From: Pseudocercospora fijiensis CIRAD86
Taxonomy: Eukaryota; Ascomycota; Dothideomycetes; Mycosphaerellales; Mycosphaerellaceae
Assembly (NCBI RefSeq): GCF_000340215.1
Contig: NW_006921532.1
Coordinates: 62,001 to 126,000 of the forward strand
Reading direction: 5' to 3'
Length of the DNA: 64,000 nucleotides
Positions 9,889 through 21,279 of the stretch are shown here, in pieces (the first letter of the stretch is position 1; each line of letters starts with the position of its first letter). A model generated the notes under the pieces. That model did not search any database, was not told the DNA's origin, and saw only the letters and a list, made by a program, of their open reading frames with translations. Made by a program: the position numbers and the translations under genes.

Positions 9889-11960
9889 TTACTCGCTTCT
9901 ATCGTCGAGTAGCGCGTCGTCCTCTGCTCTTACTATATCGCTATCCTCTAACTAGGTATCGGCCTAGTTATCCGATCCTAATCCTATCGTATCTCCTTCC
10001 TCTAGCTAGCTGTCGCCCTCGTTACCTACAAGTTCGATTAGCTTATTAGGCTAGTATTACGACTAAGCATTTTAGTACTCTAACTAAGCTAGTTCTACCC
10101 CCGCCTTATCTCCTTTATTACCGCTATCTGCTTCCTAATTAGTAGGAGGGTCGAGTAGGTTCTTAAGGCTAGTAGTAAGACCCGTATTACCGTCGTCGGT
10201 AGAGATAGACTAGAGCCGGAATATGTTAGTATCGCGCTTACTAGCCTTAATCTTAGAGATTAGGTCCTTTACGCTCGTAGGCGCTAGGTCGTCGATAAAG
10301 AGGCAGCTAGTAGCCTTACCGCTAAACATCGGTACCTAAACGTTATTATCGAGCGCCTTTACTACGAGTACGAGTAGAGGACTCTAGTTAGTAATAGTCG
10401 TAAGGAGAAATTAAAGGAGGTTAGTATAGATCTATATAGCCCTAGTTTATAGTTAGTAGGTATAAACAACCGTACTCTACTAAGAAACTATACTTACGCC
10501 TTCTTCTACGGTACCTACGTTAGTAGCGTAAAGAGGCTACGAAGGCCGGAGCGAGGCTAACGCGCGAGCGCGCGGGTAAGACGTACGCGACGGTCTAAGC
10601 GGGTCTAGTATATCGTAAGTCCGTTTTAGTATAGAATACCGAGGGCGTTACTATCGTCCGGTCCGTAGTTAATAACCCGGTAGAGAGCGGTAGATACGAG
10701 CGCCGGACCTATAGTATACTAAGCTACTAGCGGGAGGTTAGGATATATTATATTCAATCTAGCGATAACCTACTTACGCAATATATCGTTTCGTAGGGCA
10801 GCGGTAGTAGATTCCTACTACTCGCCGAAAGCGCTAGATCCTACGAGCGACCGCGCTTTCTCGTATAGGGTATATAGGTACTTCTCGAGCCTAATAACCT
10901 CGCTTATCGAAGACGCTAAGTCGCTTAGGGCTTAGACGCCGATATTGTTTAGCGCCGCTATAGCGCGCGGGATGTCTATATACCCTTCTATAAGAGGCTT
11001 TCTAGCCTCGATATCGTACTCGCGCTTTATCTAGTATAAGGCAAAATAAGCCTCTAAGCTATATAGAGACTCGAGGATAGTCTACTAGGTAGCCTAGCCG
11101 TTTCGACCCTAGCTAAGACTATAATTACTAGCCTAAAGCTTAACGACGGACTTATTTACGTAGTTTAGGAGCTAACCGACTTCGCTACGATAGAGAAGTC
11201 GAGAACGTAGAGGCCGCGCTAGGACGGCGCCGACCTAGCGTAGCTTCTAGATAGAGGTTAGCGGAGAACGACGGTATAGAAGTAGAAAGATCTCGCTTAC
11301 TTCGAGCTTGCGCTATTCTTCTCGCTTCTTCTCTTCTTTCTTTTCCTCTCGTACTTTATAAGTAGTACGTCGCTCCTCTACTCGCTTTTTCTAGGCTTCG
11401 ACGGCGCGCAATTTCGCCTACTAGGCGTCGATAGCGCGCTAGGTAGCGAGTTAGTCCTTCTCCTTTTAGTTAAGAGCCTTAGCTCGTCTCTAATAAGCCG
11501 CCTCTTACTCTCGTAGGCGTTAGGATACTACTTCGTTAGGCTCGAGCTCGTTAAAGATCCGCCGTAAGGTAAGAAGATCGGGGTATACGCTACCCTAGGG
11601 GGCATTATCTTTATACTTATCTTGCTCCTTAGCGACGCGCTAGTACCTGCGATAAAGGTCGGTTACTATAGCTCGTAGAGCGCGGAGGTAAAGGCTAGTA
11701 CTAGACGCTTCGTAAGACTAGGCTATCTCGCGCTACGCGCGATACTAAGCGTCGAGAAGTATATAGACCTAAGGACTAAGTTAGTTAGGACCTCGAGGCG
11801 TATATTTCGAGTAGTATATATATTAAGACTGCCTATAGCGAGAGCTAGAGGATAAATCCTAAGGTCCTCGACGTACTAGGATTAGGTTATATAGTCTAGC
11901 TCCGTATCTAGACTAGTAGTACTCGGGAGCTATAGTATAACTAAACTATAAGGCAGATTG
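9889..11960 (-). pseudogene. Unidentified coiled-coil protein remnant
   Basis: A minus-strand frame can be followed from about 11960 to a TAA at 9889. The N-terminal half reads YLRALRAxVTDLYRRYW and then KEQDKYKDNAPxGSVYPDLL. A highly charged helix follows at about 11560-11320 (EERRTTYKVREEKKEEKKRE), which should form a coiled coil. Toward the C-terminus it reads FSGKATSCLFIDDLAPTSVK and NTGLTTSLKNLLDPPTN, and it ends in an acidic tail (DDALLDDRSE). I do not recognise the family; the charged helix alone does not define one. The P1 and P2 palindromes lie upstream of its 5' end (12408 and 12577), the arrangement also seen at other minus-strand genes here. Confidence 0.5.
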
Positions 11961-12237
11961 TATACGATAGGCTATATAGCGGCGTAATCGCCTTAATTAG
12001 GACTCGTACAGGTAGGAGAGCACTAGCGCTCCGGGCTCTTACGCTCTATAGTTACTAGCGATATATTAGCGATAACGGTAGAGTAAGCGCAATATTCTAG
12101 TACGGCGTACCGAAGTTTAGAACTCGCAATACGATAGCTCGATAGAGGTAGAGTAGTAGTAGATACAGTTAGGGTAATAAGGGCTTTTAGAGTCGAAGGA
12201 GAGAAGTATAGCGGGAAATAGCGACGCGCGGCCTATA

Positions 12238-12386
12238 ACTTGTTTATTTACGCGGTATAGTAACGCGAGACCGAGCGAACCGTCTAGAAGCGCTAGTAAC
12301 GCGCCGTTCGCGACTCGTTTGTTTACGCGGTATAGTAACGCGAGACCGAGCGAGCCGTCTAGGAGCGCTAGCGCTAGCTAGAGCCC
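12238..12386. repeat. 75-bp tandem duplication
   Basis: Two copies of tttacgcggtatagtaacgc followed by gagaccgagcga(a/g)ccgtctag and (a/g)agcgctag are placed head to tail 75 bp apart, upstream of the minus-strand gene that ends at 9889. Confidence 0.8.
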
Positions 12387-12407
12387 TAGAGACTACGTTA
12401 GCCCGCG

Positions 12408-12434
12408 ATTTCGCTAGGACCGTCCTAGCGAAAT
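12408..12434. promoter_or_regulatory. Palindrome P1, copy 1
   Basis: Perfect inverted repeat: ATTTCGCTAGGAC, one central base, GTCCTAGCGAAAT. Related copies lie at 20553, 22321, 57688, 60950 and 63946. It is not RIP-prone (no CpA), so it survived intact. It lies upstream of a minus-strand gene. Its function is unknown; a protein-binding site, a terminator-like hairpin or a transposon scar are all possible. Confidence 0.7.
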
Positions 12435-12576
12435 AACCGAGGCCGCTAGACTTAGAGACTACGGTTAGTGCCTAAGCTCGACGCGACATTTCGTATAATA
12501 TATTAAGCAGAGTGCGTAACTACTAGGCCTTCGGAGTAGGAATGCGCTTTCCGCCTTATCGATGTCCTAGGTTACG

Positions 12577-12620
12577 GGTATATTAATCGCCGATCGCGAG
12601 CGGTACGTAATTAATATACC
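12577..12620. promoter_or_regulatory. Palindrome P2, copy 1
   Basis: Inverted repeat with arms GGTATATTAAT and ATTAATATACC, loop of about 22 nt containing cgatcgcgag. It lies 169 bp after P1 copy 1. It is followed by ttcggccggacgtacg, which is conserved after the copy at 20723. Confidence 0.7.
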
Positions 12621-12647
12621 TACTATCCGAGTTCGGCCGGACGTACG

Positions 12648-13067
12648 ATAGAGCTATTAATTATTAATTAATTAAAGTTACGAGCGCAATATTACAAATA
12701 CAATTATAGAAATATTACAATTACAATTACAATAATAATAAAGTTACAACTTATCGGGACTAAAGACCCTACTAGCTATTAACTAAGCGATAAATTCTTA
12801 GACTTACTCGAATAAAGACATCCGGCTAAATCTAGATACTATTCGAAGTATATTTTAAAGCCTCTAGCAATCCTACCGTAGAAGACTTTATACGTAACGG
12901 GTAGCATCGATATATAAGAGATATATATACGATATATAGCGCCTGTCTTTGTATTATAGAGTAATTGTAATTGAAATTACGAAGTCCGTTACCTAGGAAT
13001 TACATCTACAATTACTATAATTATAAGTAATTCTATGATTTTAGTAATCGACAATTAATAGCTATAA
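12648..13067. mobile_element. MITE N1 (acaattacaatta family)
   Basis: About 420 bp with inverted ends (agctattaatt at 12652 and aattaatagct at 13053) and an interior full of acaattacaatta motifs near both ends. No coding capacity. It interrupts a segment that is uninterrupted near 20790: left flank ttcggccggacgtacg, right flank cgagcctctagctatagg. So the second locus gives the empty site. A relative lies at 47173-47583. Confidence 0.75.
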
Positions 13068-13365
13068 TATATAACGAGCCTCTAGCTATAGGACCGATAT
13101 CGTCCTAGCCTATACCTAACGGGACCTTTTAAGCAGTCGATAATAGCGTAAATGCTTTACGGACGCTCGAGCTCTCTTATTAACCGGGCATAGAATAGCT
13201 ATAGCAGACACTACTATACGGATTACTAGCGACGACTGCTCTACGACCTTAGTAGGTAGGTTTTGTCTATAGTAAGCTCCGTGTATTTGCTCTATTGTCT
13301 AGTATACGTAGTACTCGCGCTTAAGCCTATATAGAGCGGGCAAAGGCTATAACCAAATCTAGCGC

Positions 13366-13809
13366 TTAAGGCTTAGAGACGATAGCTCCGCTCTCTAAGT
13401 TACCGTTGTCCTCGGGCTCTTGCTTTACCGAATAATTCGCGCTAGTAGGGTAACCTCTATCGGTAGTCTAGGTGTTAGCGCCGTAAGTAGTCTCGCTATT
13501 TCTAGTTAGCGGGGTAGCACTATAATAGATATAGTATACGTACGAATCGGACGAGGCGAACTAAATTATAACTACTACTCCTTACGTATTACGGGAATCG
13601 ATACATTCGAGGTATCCCCGCGCGGTCTTAAGGTTAGGACAATGTAGGACCCGAATCTTGCCGCTAGTAGCGTACTATTAAGCTAAGGCGTCGACCTGCT
13701 CCGCTATTAAGGCTTAAGCTCTTTGCTCCGAGTATAGTCCTAAATAGAGAGTGTCTCCGTATATCGGGCACTTAGGCTTCTTATACTTAGGCTTCTTATA
13801 CCCGGGCAT
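13366..13809 (-). pseudogene. Small zinc-ribbon-like protein remnant
   Basis: The minus-strand ATG at 13809 is intact and starts MPGYKKPKYKKPKCPI; the next codon is TAC where a Cys (TGC) would complete CPxCG, then GDTLYLGLYSEQ. Later come LHCPNLKTARGYLECIDS and a C-terminal part SVKQEPEDNGNLESG. The frame runs 147 codons to TAA at 13366, with only TAG and TAA inside. CPxCG plus a later HCP...C pair suggests a small zinc-binding protein, perhaps DNA- or RNA-binding, but no named family is recognised. The final TAA could itself be a RIP-changed CAA, so the original C-terminus is uncertain. Confidence 0.55.
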
Positions 13810-14372
13810 CTAGATACATTAGCATCGTATCTATGCTAGCGGCTAGAATACACGCTTAAATACCTTATACGACGATACTAAGGCGTAGGGAGGGGATAGG
13901 ATAGCAATTGTAATGTCTCGCTAGAGGTAGTAAATATCGAAAGTAGAGAGGCAGACCCTTCGACTCGCGGGATATAGTATACGGGGCATCTTAGCGTAAT
14001 ATAGTCTTCAAAGTACGCGTAACTGTACTAAAGTCTACCTATAGCTAGTAAATATTAAATCCGATTCAATTTAGATTGAGATTTAATATTGAATATAAAC
14101 CTAAATATCTAGTCTAATTCTAGAAGTATACTTGTACTATACTTTGCCGGAAGGTTGAGACTGCTAAGAGGTAGAGTAACCCTACTAACTTTTTACTAGT
14201 AAATCGTGCATTTCGTCCTCTAGTCGACCTATTGCAATACTACGCGTGAAAATAGTGTTTATGTTAATAGTATAGCCGTTAAATATACGGTCCGAGGTAT
14301 TATTATTAGTATTCTAGCTATTCTAGCTCTTCTACGCCGTACGAGCCCTTCCTACGCCCTTGCCTACCTCGA

Positions 14373-15321
14373 CTACGCGACTCGCTAAGCATTATTTTAA
14401 CGCCGGTTATAAAGTAATAGATATTATATTAAAGACAGGTACGAGCCGGTCGACGGTGTTTCGATAGAAGTACTATTACGGCCTCTTTAGAGAGGTATTC
14501 TTACCGTCGGAGAGGTTTAAATCGAGTCGTAAGAGGAAGATTACGATAGATATAGAAATCTACCTCCTTAAGTACTTACCGACACGGCCGGAGGCATGTC
14601 TTAAGGAAATGTATACTACGCTATACGATCGCTTCGAAATTAAGGTAGATCCGGCTACGGTATAGAAGCGCCTTTATAGGCTCGGTTAGACTCGTAAAGC
14701 GGCGTATAAGATCGCGAAGGAACGCAGTACGCTAGCGAGAGCCGCCTAGCATACAAAGAGCTAGAAATAGCCGGTAGATAAGTTAGTATTTATCGACGAG
14801 ACTGCCTCTAATAAGAAGAGTAGACATCGCAAGTTTAGATAGTCTCCGAAGGGTATAGATTGCTACGATTATTAGTACGCGTAACGGCAAGAGCGAATGT
14901 TAGTACTTCTAGCACTTACAATCTATATATATCTACCCTATACGCTCTGTATCTAAGGCGCTATTAATTAAGTTATATTCGACGACTAGCTCGAGAATAA
15001 AGTGCTGCCGCTTCTTAGTAAGAATATGATTATTGTAATAGACAACGCTTTAATCTACTATAGCGAGAAGGTTGAGTCGAAATCTTAGCTACTAGACACA
15101 CTCTTAAGTACCTGCCGCTATACTCTCCTAACTTGAATCCTATCGAACAGACCTTCGCACTACTTAAGAAATAGCTTAAGAAGAACAGAGATCTTATAGC
15201 TAACTTCGAGACCTTCTAAGAGTTCCTTATATATGCTTTTAACTACGTTAGAAAGGTTGATGTAACTAGATTGTTTAAGCATAGCGGATATAACGTACAC
15301 GGCTTTAAAGCGGAGGTTTAG
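14373..15321 (+). pseudogene. Tc1/mariner-like (DD34E) transposase
   Basis: The plus-strand frame begins with a helix-turn-helix (LAKHYFNAGYKVIDIILKTG followed by TSRSTVFR) and continues with TVxKRLYRLGxTRKAAYKIA. The catalytic core has VFIDETAS for the first Asp (about 14790), VIDNA for the second (15041) and YSPNLNPIEQTFA for the Glu (15145). The distance of second Asp to Glu is 104 nt, so with one deleted base it is DD34E, as in Tc1-like elements. The C-terminal LFKHSGYNVHGFKAEV ends at TAG 15319. A one-base frame change lies between about 15060 and 15105, and there are many TAG/TAA stops. An ATG at 14261 is in frame, but the interval to 14373 is doubtful. All three catalytic residues are preserved; the stops and the frameshift make it inactive. 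Confidence 0.85.
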
Positions 15322-15629
15322 CTAGATAAAAGCTAGCTTACTAGCTAATTCGACTCGCTTCAAATCTAACTATACAATACTACTAATATGTCTTTATATT
15401 TGCATAATATCAAGATAACATATATCTAAAGCTCCGCTATTAATTTTATATATATAACTAGCATAGTGTTAGTACAATAGAAATAAGAATGTTATAGTGC
15501 GTACTACTAAGCTTTATATGTCTCCTCCGCTTTTATATCCGAGAATACCGCCGGAAAGCACTCTCGAAGCAACGACGATAATAGCGATATAAGCAGCGGA
15601 GCAATTATAAAGCTATTTCATTCGTTGTT

Positions 15630-17423
15630 CTTAATTAAACGCCTAACAAAGCTAAACTAATAAGAACGGCCGTTACTCTATTATAAATGTCGTTATTATA
15701 TTAGTTTCTCTAAGCTAGCTTTTCCTTCTAAAAGCGCTTCAAACAGTTACGCAACGTGCCTAAGTTACCCTTATAGAAGCTAAGCTCCTTCTATTCTCGT
15801 ATAGGAAGTTAATATAACTGATTACAGTTATAGCGTTTAGTTACAAAGTGCGCTTCTATCTTTAAGAGCTGTTCCCTGTCTTTAGTATCCTTCTATTCGT
15901 GCTATATCGCTACCTATTAAAAGAACTGTCTTAGTAGACTTCTTAGCGGTATGTTAAGTTGCTTAGTAACATGCTTTAGAACAGGTGACTCTTGTTATAT
16001 AGGCTAAGCTTCTTAGACCTAAGTAATAACGCCTAGCTTCTAGTTAACTATATTAAACATAGTCTAGATTAGATTAGCGTAATCTATAGCTAGCTGCGGA
16101 GGTAGATAACTTGTAGGCATAGAGCGAGCTCTTGCTAGTGTCTGTAATTGAAATGGCTCCTTTAAGGCCGTAAGTAGACTATTTGGTTTACGAGATTGCA
16201 TCTTCTCTTTGTTCTACTATATCTTAGCGAAGACACTATACGGCGGTTGCTTAAGAGTCGCTCCTTCTTGCTTTATAGTAAGAGCGTAAGACTATAGCTT
16301 TATTGCCTCGCTATAGAACTAGTAATAATTGCGAGGGATATCTAGAAGGCCTTTAGGTCTATAGCAGTAAGCGCTATAGTTCTCGCAGCTAGGGAGGGTA
16401 CATATATAGTTAGCAAGTAGCTTAGTCGTGTAATTGCCCTCCTTCCGCTTCTTAGTAATAAAGGCAATACTAGCGACATTCTGCTAATCGTTTGACTTTA
16501 GTTTACTAACTTTAAGGATAGCTAAAGATCTAGCATCCTTCGTAGCAGTCTTAAACTCGATGTTAATCTTAATCTTGTCTCTAGTATCGTTTATTAACTC
16601 TACGGCGTAGTCGAGAGCCTTATTGTAATCGTCCGCTATACAAGAAATTAGTATACTCGTAACTCGAGTTAAGCGGATATAGCCGCTAGGCAGGTGCGAG
16701 CGATAGTAAGAATATCGTTACCTTACCTTTCTTCTAACTCTACTTAAACTAGTAACTCTTCGGCACTTTAAACGCGGACACGATTAATATATAGTTACCG
16801 ATATAGAGCTGCTTCTTCTACGCTTCTTCGTTAGCCTAATAGTACGCATCTTCGGTATACTAAGTGCTAGCGCTAGTGCGGTTATAGTTCTCGAAAGCTA
16901 ACTTATTATTTCTAGTAAGAAGGCGCTAGGTTTGCTTGTATTCTAGGTCCTTACGAGGGTTATAAGATAGCGTAGATATATCTTCCTTATTTACCTACTA
17001 ACCGTTAACTAGGCGCCGCGCCTAGACACCTCTTATAGGCGAAGCATTAGCTAAACGCGTTAACTTACCGACCTTAACTTCGCTAGCGACCTTATCTTCT
17101 ACCGCCGTAGCGGCATCGTCGACCTAGTAGTCCTTCTACGCCGCGGCCTCGAATGCTAGTATATTATTAAACTTCTTCTACTACGCCGTCTTCTACTTTA
17201 CGCCGCCGCCGGCCTTCTTCCTACCCTTCGACTTAATAGGCGACTCGCGCCGCTTAGCGGCTTCCTTATACGCCGGTAGGTCCTTCGATACTAGCTTTCT
17301 CGATCGAGACGCGCGTACCTCCGCTATAGCGTAGTATTCGAGATATAGGCGCTACAAATTAGACGCTATAGACGTAGCTATAAGAATAGCAGCTTCCGGC
17401 GGTAGCAACTAATAACAATACAT
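15630..17423 (-). pseudogene. Second ORF of the transposon, unknown function
   Basis: The minus-strand frame starts at an ATG at 17423 and runs convergent to the transposase, ending near 15630. The N-terminal third is basic (ESPIKSKGRKKAGGG), probably disordered and nuclear. The middle contains a Cys/Tyr-rich segment (LANYICTLPSCENYSAYCYR followed by PKGLLDIPRNYY) that looks like a small Cys motif. The C-terminal part reads KPNSLLTALKEPFQLQTLAR and SMPTSYLPPQLAIDYANLI. A frame change near 16700 coincides with a possible short intron (gtaagg ... tag). No family is recognised. Its position between the inverted ends argues that it is an accessory transposon gene or a captured host gene. Confidence 0.55.
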
Positions 17424-17749
17424 CGTAAGAGGCTAGATTTAATAGCGGTAAGACCTTGTATAGGTATTATCGTACTTAGAGGTATAAAGAAGTCTAATCT
17501 CGAAGATCTACGAGGGTTACAAACCTATAGTTCTTAGTAGTCTCAACCTTCCGGCAAAGCATAGTAACTCTAGGCTAGACAAAGATATAAGTATAGCCTT
17601 TAATATAGACTTAACTATATATAGTACTAAATATAAATTGAATATAAATATTTACTCCTATTCGGGACGGAATATTAATAAAGCTAGTAAATGTTAAATA
17701 TTTAATGTTTAATAGCTATAAGTCTATCGTACTAACCCTCCGAACCTAG

Positions 17750-19560
17750 ACAGGGTCCGCGGGCGCGGACAAGGAGCCTTCCCTAACGTATATCGATGCT
17801 CGCCCCGAGCTTTAGATAAATGCCCGGATTTAGTATAGATAGTAAGTAGGGAAGCGAAGGAGCTCCTTATAGTTTATAGTAAGGAGGCAGAGGCGGTAGT
17901 AAAACATGCTTACTTACGGTCCTAGCTAAGCGGGCTACGAGAAGGTATCCTACGCCCTTTTAGGATTGCGAGGCTACCGGATAGTATAGCTACGCCGAGA
18001 GATTATAGAATAAGAGGCAGTAGTAACTAGGCGTCGTACGAGAGATTATTCGTATAAGAGGTATACCTAGCGCTCCTCGTTCTACTACTTGCAATCTAGC
18101 GTAGCGCTTTATAACGTCTAGGTATAACCCTAATATAGCTACGACAAGCATTGTCGCACTCTAATATCTATAAGCAAGTCCTATATAACCTTAGGCGAGT
18201 CCTTAGCTAGGGCTAATTAGCCTAACGGATATAAGAGCATTCCCCGAGGGAGCTCTCCTTTATTACGGCGAAGTAGGCGTAGAATTTGCGTCGCTTACCC
18301 CTTCCGGCGGTTTCGACGAGTAGTACTCGAGGGTTAAGTAGTCTTAGGGGACTTCGACGCCTAACGCTTTAGCTTAGACGATAGCGGGCTAAGAGACTCG
18401 TGCTTGCGCTTTTTGTCGGCCGTGCCTACCGACTCGACTATAGTAAGCCGACGAGGTTTTCCGAGCTCCTCCGCGTAGCTACTAGTATCCTTCTTACCCT
18501 AACTACTAGTAGGAGGCCCGTCTCCTTTTAGAAGCTCTATAGATGCCTTAGCTTCTGCTAAGAACCGGCTTAAGCCGCTAAAAGAAGCTACGGTCTTATT
18601 AGAGATAGTAGGAGGCCCCTTTAGCGACGTCGTTAGCTTAGTCTTACTAGGCGAGGGTTTAGGCTTAAGGCTCTCTAGCTACGCCTTCTTCGGTATATCG
18701 GAACTGCCTACCTACTTCCTACTACCGCCGACAGTCGACGATGCTAGTAGCTAGATAGGTACAGGCTCGATCTCTAGGTTACTACGTATATGCTTCTTGC
18801 TAGGTGTTAAATCTAGTATAAAGACCTCGCCGATAATACCTCCTTAGGCTTAGATTCCGGGGTTCTAGATATAGAATAATTTCGGGTTATCCGAGGGCAC
18901 TAAATATTTATTAAGTCCTAAAGTAGGCGCCCGCTTGTACGACTACGGCGGCGTCTTATCGATCTTAGCTATCTAGAGGAGGTTAGCTATCTTGCTCTCG
19001 AATAGCGTACGAACCTAGTCGGTAGGCGAAGACGAGTCGATAGTCGCGTTCGCCCCTTATAGCTTCTTAATCGGCGTCTTAACCTCTTTATTAGCCTTAT
19101 TGTCGCGGACAAGAATCTTAGTCCCTTTAGTTTGCAAAGTTCGGCTACGTCCGGCTTCCGGGCTAGCCTCTCTACGGCTGCGTTCTATACGGCCGTAATA
19201 ATTAGTAAGGTTTGCTTACCTATCGAGGATCGGTTAGCTTACTCGTATACTACGCCGTTAGCGGCAGATCTTTTCTAGGGCTTTCTAGCGCCTATCCCTT
19301 CTAGAAGCATGTTAGTAAGTAGTCGATATAGCCTAAGTAACTAACGACGCTAACCTCGAGACGCCGGGCCTCTTCGCTCTTCTAAGACTATATTAGTAAG
19401 TGTCCGATCCCGCTTAGTTTACTAACTAGTACTAACCTTAGGCTTTATCTTGCCGGCGCCCGCCTTAGGACTAGGACTATATAACTCGGGTATTAAATCG
19501 ACGTAATAGTTAAGTGCCGTAGACCTAGTGTTATAAAGGATAGAGAGGTAGGGCAGGCAG
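17750..19560 (-). pseudogene. Unidentified Ser/Lys/Pro-rich, probably disordered protein
   Basis: The minus-strand frame can be read from about 19560 to 17750 with one frame change near 19110. Pieces are ILVRDNKANKEVKTPIKKL, IIGEVFILDLTPSKKH, ETCRF-like segments lost to RIP, KTVASFSGLSRFLAEAKAS and the basic stretch TADKKRKHESLSPLSSKLK, which looks like a nuclear localisation signal. The composition (Ser, Lys, Pro, Thr) points to a disordered nuclear protein. No domain is recognised. Confidence 0.45.
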
Positions 19561-19899
19561 AGCGCGGAAGAATAGAGGTCTATAGCGAAGTAGGGTCCCG
19601 CTTGTATTTGTTTTTAAAACAAAGACTTAAGGAATACGGCTAACGCGCGAAAGCGAATCTCTACCGGTTTCTATAGTAGCGAGCTAGGCCCTACTACGTA
19701 CCGGGTACGGTTCTAATAGCTACCTAGACACCGTACTACGACTAGTAACGCAATAACTATAGACTACTATAGTAGAAAATAGCCTCGAAAGACGCGGTAT
19801 CGCTATACTACTAGTTAGAGGAGGAACTGCGGGATACGGTATTTATATATCGTATTATCGTTACTACCGCTACGACTAACTGCGATATAGTTAGCGAAA

Positions 19900-20400
19900 G
19901 ACCCGAAAGTAAAAGAAGTAGTAGATCGGAAATTAAAAAGTCTCTACGAAGATAAGGGCGAAGCGACTAATACCGAGAGTAAGACATATAGCTAGCACTC
20001 TATAGCATAGGCGCTAATAATTAGGTAGAAACGAAGAAAGGCAGCTAAGTTTATATATAGCTAAGCCCGAAAAAGATCCTTACCTAAGGTTCGTAGGTTG
20101 TTTACCCTAGCGTAGCGATTAAGGCTAATACTAGTATAGAGTAGCGGGATAAGGTTTAGGAGATGCTTATAACCGGTATAGCAATAGAGTTAGTACTACA
20201 CTTAAAGCGCAAGTATAAGGAAGACGAAGACGGCGGAATGTCCGGCTCGCCTAATACTCCGAAACGCGTTCGAAGTACTCGTATAGTAGAGGACGACACT
20301 ACGAAGAAGTTTAAGCTTCCGAGGAGGAATAGGACCTAACTAAGAAGCAGTAGATATAGCAAATAGACTTATTAGTAAAGGAGTTGAACGTAGGTAGTAT
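19900..20400 (+). pseudogene. Unidentified basic C-terminal fragment
   Basis: A short plus-strand frame reads AIKANTS followed by ELVLHLKRKYKEDEDGGMSG, then SPNTPKRVRSTRIVEDD and TTKKFKLPRRNRT. Basic and acidic patches alternate, suggesting a nuclear, partly disordered C-terminus. The upstream part changes frame and could not be extended safely. Family unknown. Confidence 0.35.
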
Positions 20401-20552
20401 AGCTTAGACGTAGGCGGAGGAACTCTAATCCTTAGGCTATACGCCTACTAGTACGTAAAGAGACAGAATACGATACCGTACGGACTTATCGTATTATTCC
20501 TGTCTCTTTAGCCTATAGAAGTCCTAAAAAATGCTAAGACCGACCGGCTATA

Positions 20553-20579
20553 TTTTCGCTAGGACCGTCCTAGCGAAAT
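20553..20579. promoter_or_regulatory. Palindrome P1, copy 2
   Basis: Same inverted repeat as at 12408 (one outer base differs): TTTCGCTAGGAC, central base, GTCCTAGCGAAA. It is followed 170 bp later by P2 copy 2, almost the same spacing as in the first module. Confidence 0.7.
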
Positions 20580-20722
20580 CTATACAACCTTTGTTCGAGA
20601 GCGCCCTATAGTAGCATTCTTAAGCCTCTACGACTAGTAGTAAGAGAGCAGAGTAGAGGCCGGTCGTTATATACCGTAACTGTAGCGTACTAGTTCGATA
20701 GAACTTACGGTCGCGGAAATAG

Positions 20723-20776
20723 TAGTAGGTATATTAATCGCGTCCCGCTCGCGATCGGTAATTAATATACCTACTA
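20723..20776. promoter_or_regulatory. Palindrome P2, copy 2 (16-bp perfect arms)
   Basis: Arms TAGTAGGTATATTAAT and ATTAATATACCTACTA are perfect over 16 bp, loop 22 nt. Behind it the shared segment ttcggccggacgtacg continues directly into cgagcctcgagctatagg. This is the empty site for MITE N1 of the first module. Confidence 0.8.
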
Positions 20777-21279
20777 TTCGTATTCGGCCGGACGTACGGC
20801 GAGCCTCGAGCTATAGGCCCGATATTATCCTAGTCTAGGTCTAGCGGGACATTTTTAGCGATTAATAATAGCGTAAAGGCGGGCCGGGGCGGCATTAGCA
20901 AACTAGACTACGCTTTCTAGTATAGTAAGTTATTAACTATTAGGAATCCTAAGTGCTACCCGAAATTTGCTCTCTTATCGCCTTTATTAAAGAAAGGTAA
21001 TAGGGAAGAGGGGGTAATTTTAGTTAGAGATAGTATAGTTAGACAATACTTTATATATATATAAATTGATCCTAGCTATAATATAGTCGAAGCTTAATAT
21101 ACCTATAGGTATATTTCGACTACTTTAGTATCTACGTCCGTATAACGATAGAGACTTATTAGTAGAATGTAAGTATATCGATAATAGCTAGATCGAAGTT
21201 CCGGGAAGTATAAAGACATATAGAGCGACGTTAATATATTCTTATTAGCCGGGATAGTATTGTATATAAACTAATATAA

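Larger units (their letters stand above)
14045..17660. mobile_element. Tc1/mariner-type DNA transposon with two ORFs
   Basis: Inverted terminal sequences are visible: ctttgccggaaggttgagac (14142) is matched in reverse by gtctcaaccttccggcaaag (17540), within 27-bp arms that have one mismatch. Further out both sides carry related AT-rich segments with tatttact. Between the arms lie a plus-strand DD34E transposase and a convergent minus-strand ORF of unknown role. The exact outer ends and target duplication could not be fixed because of RIP. Fungal Tc1/mariner elements usually have only one ORF and are shorter, so a 3.6-kb two-ORF element is unusual. Confidence 0.75.
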
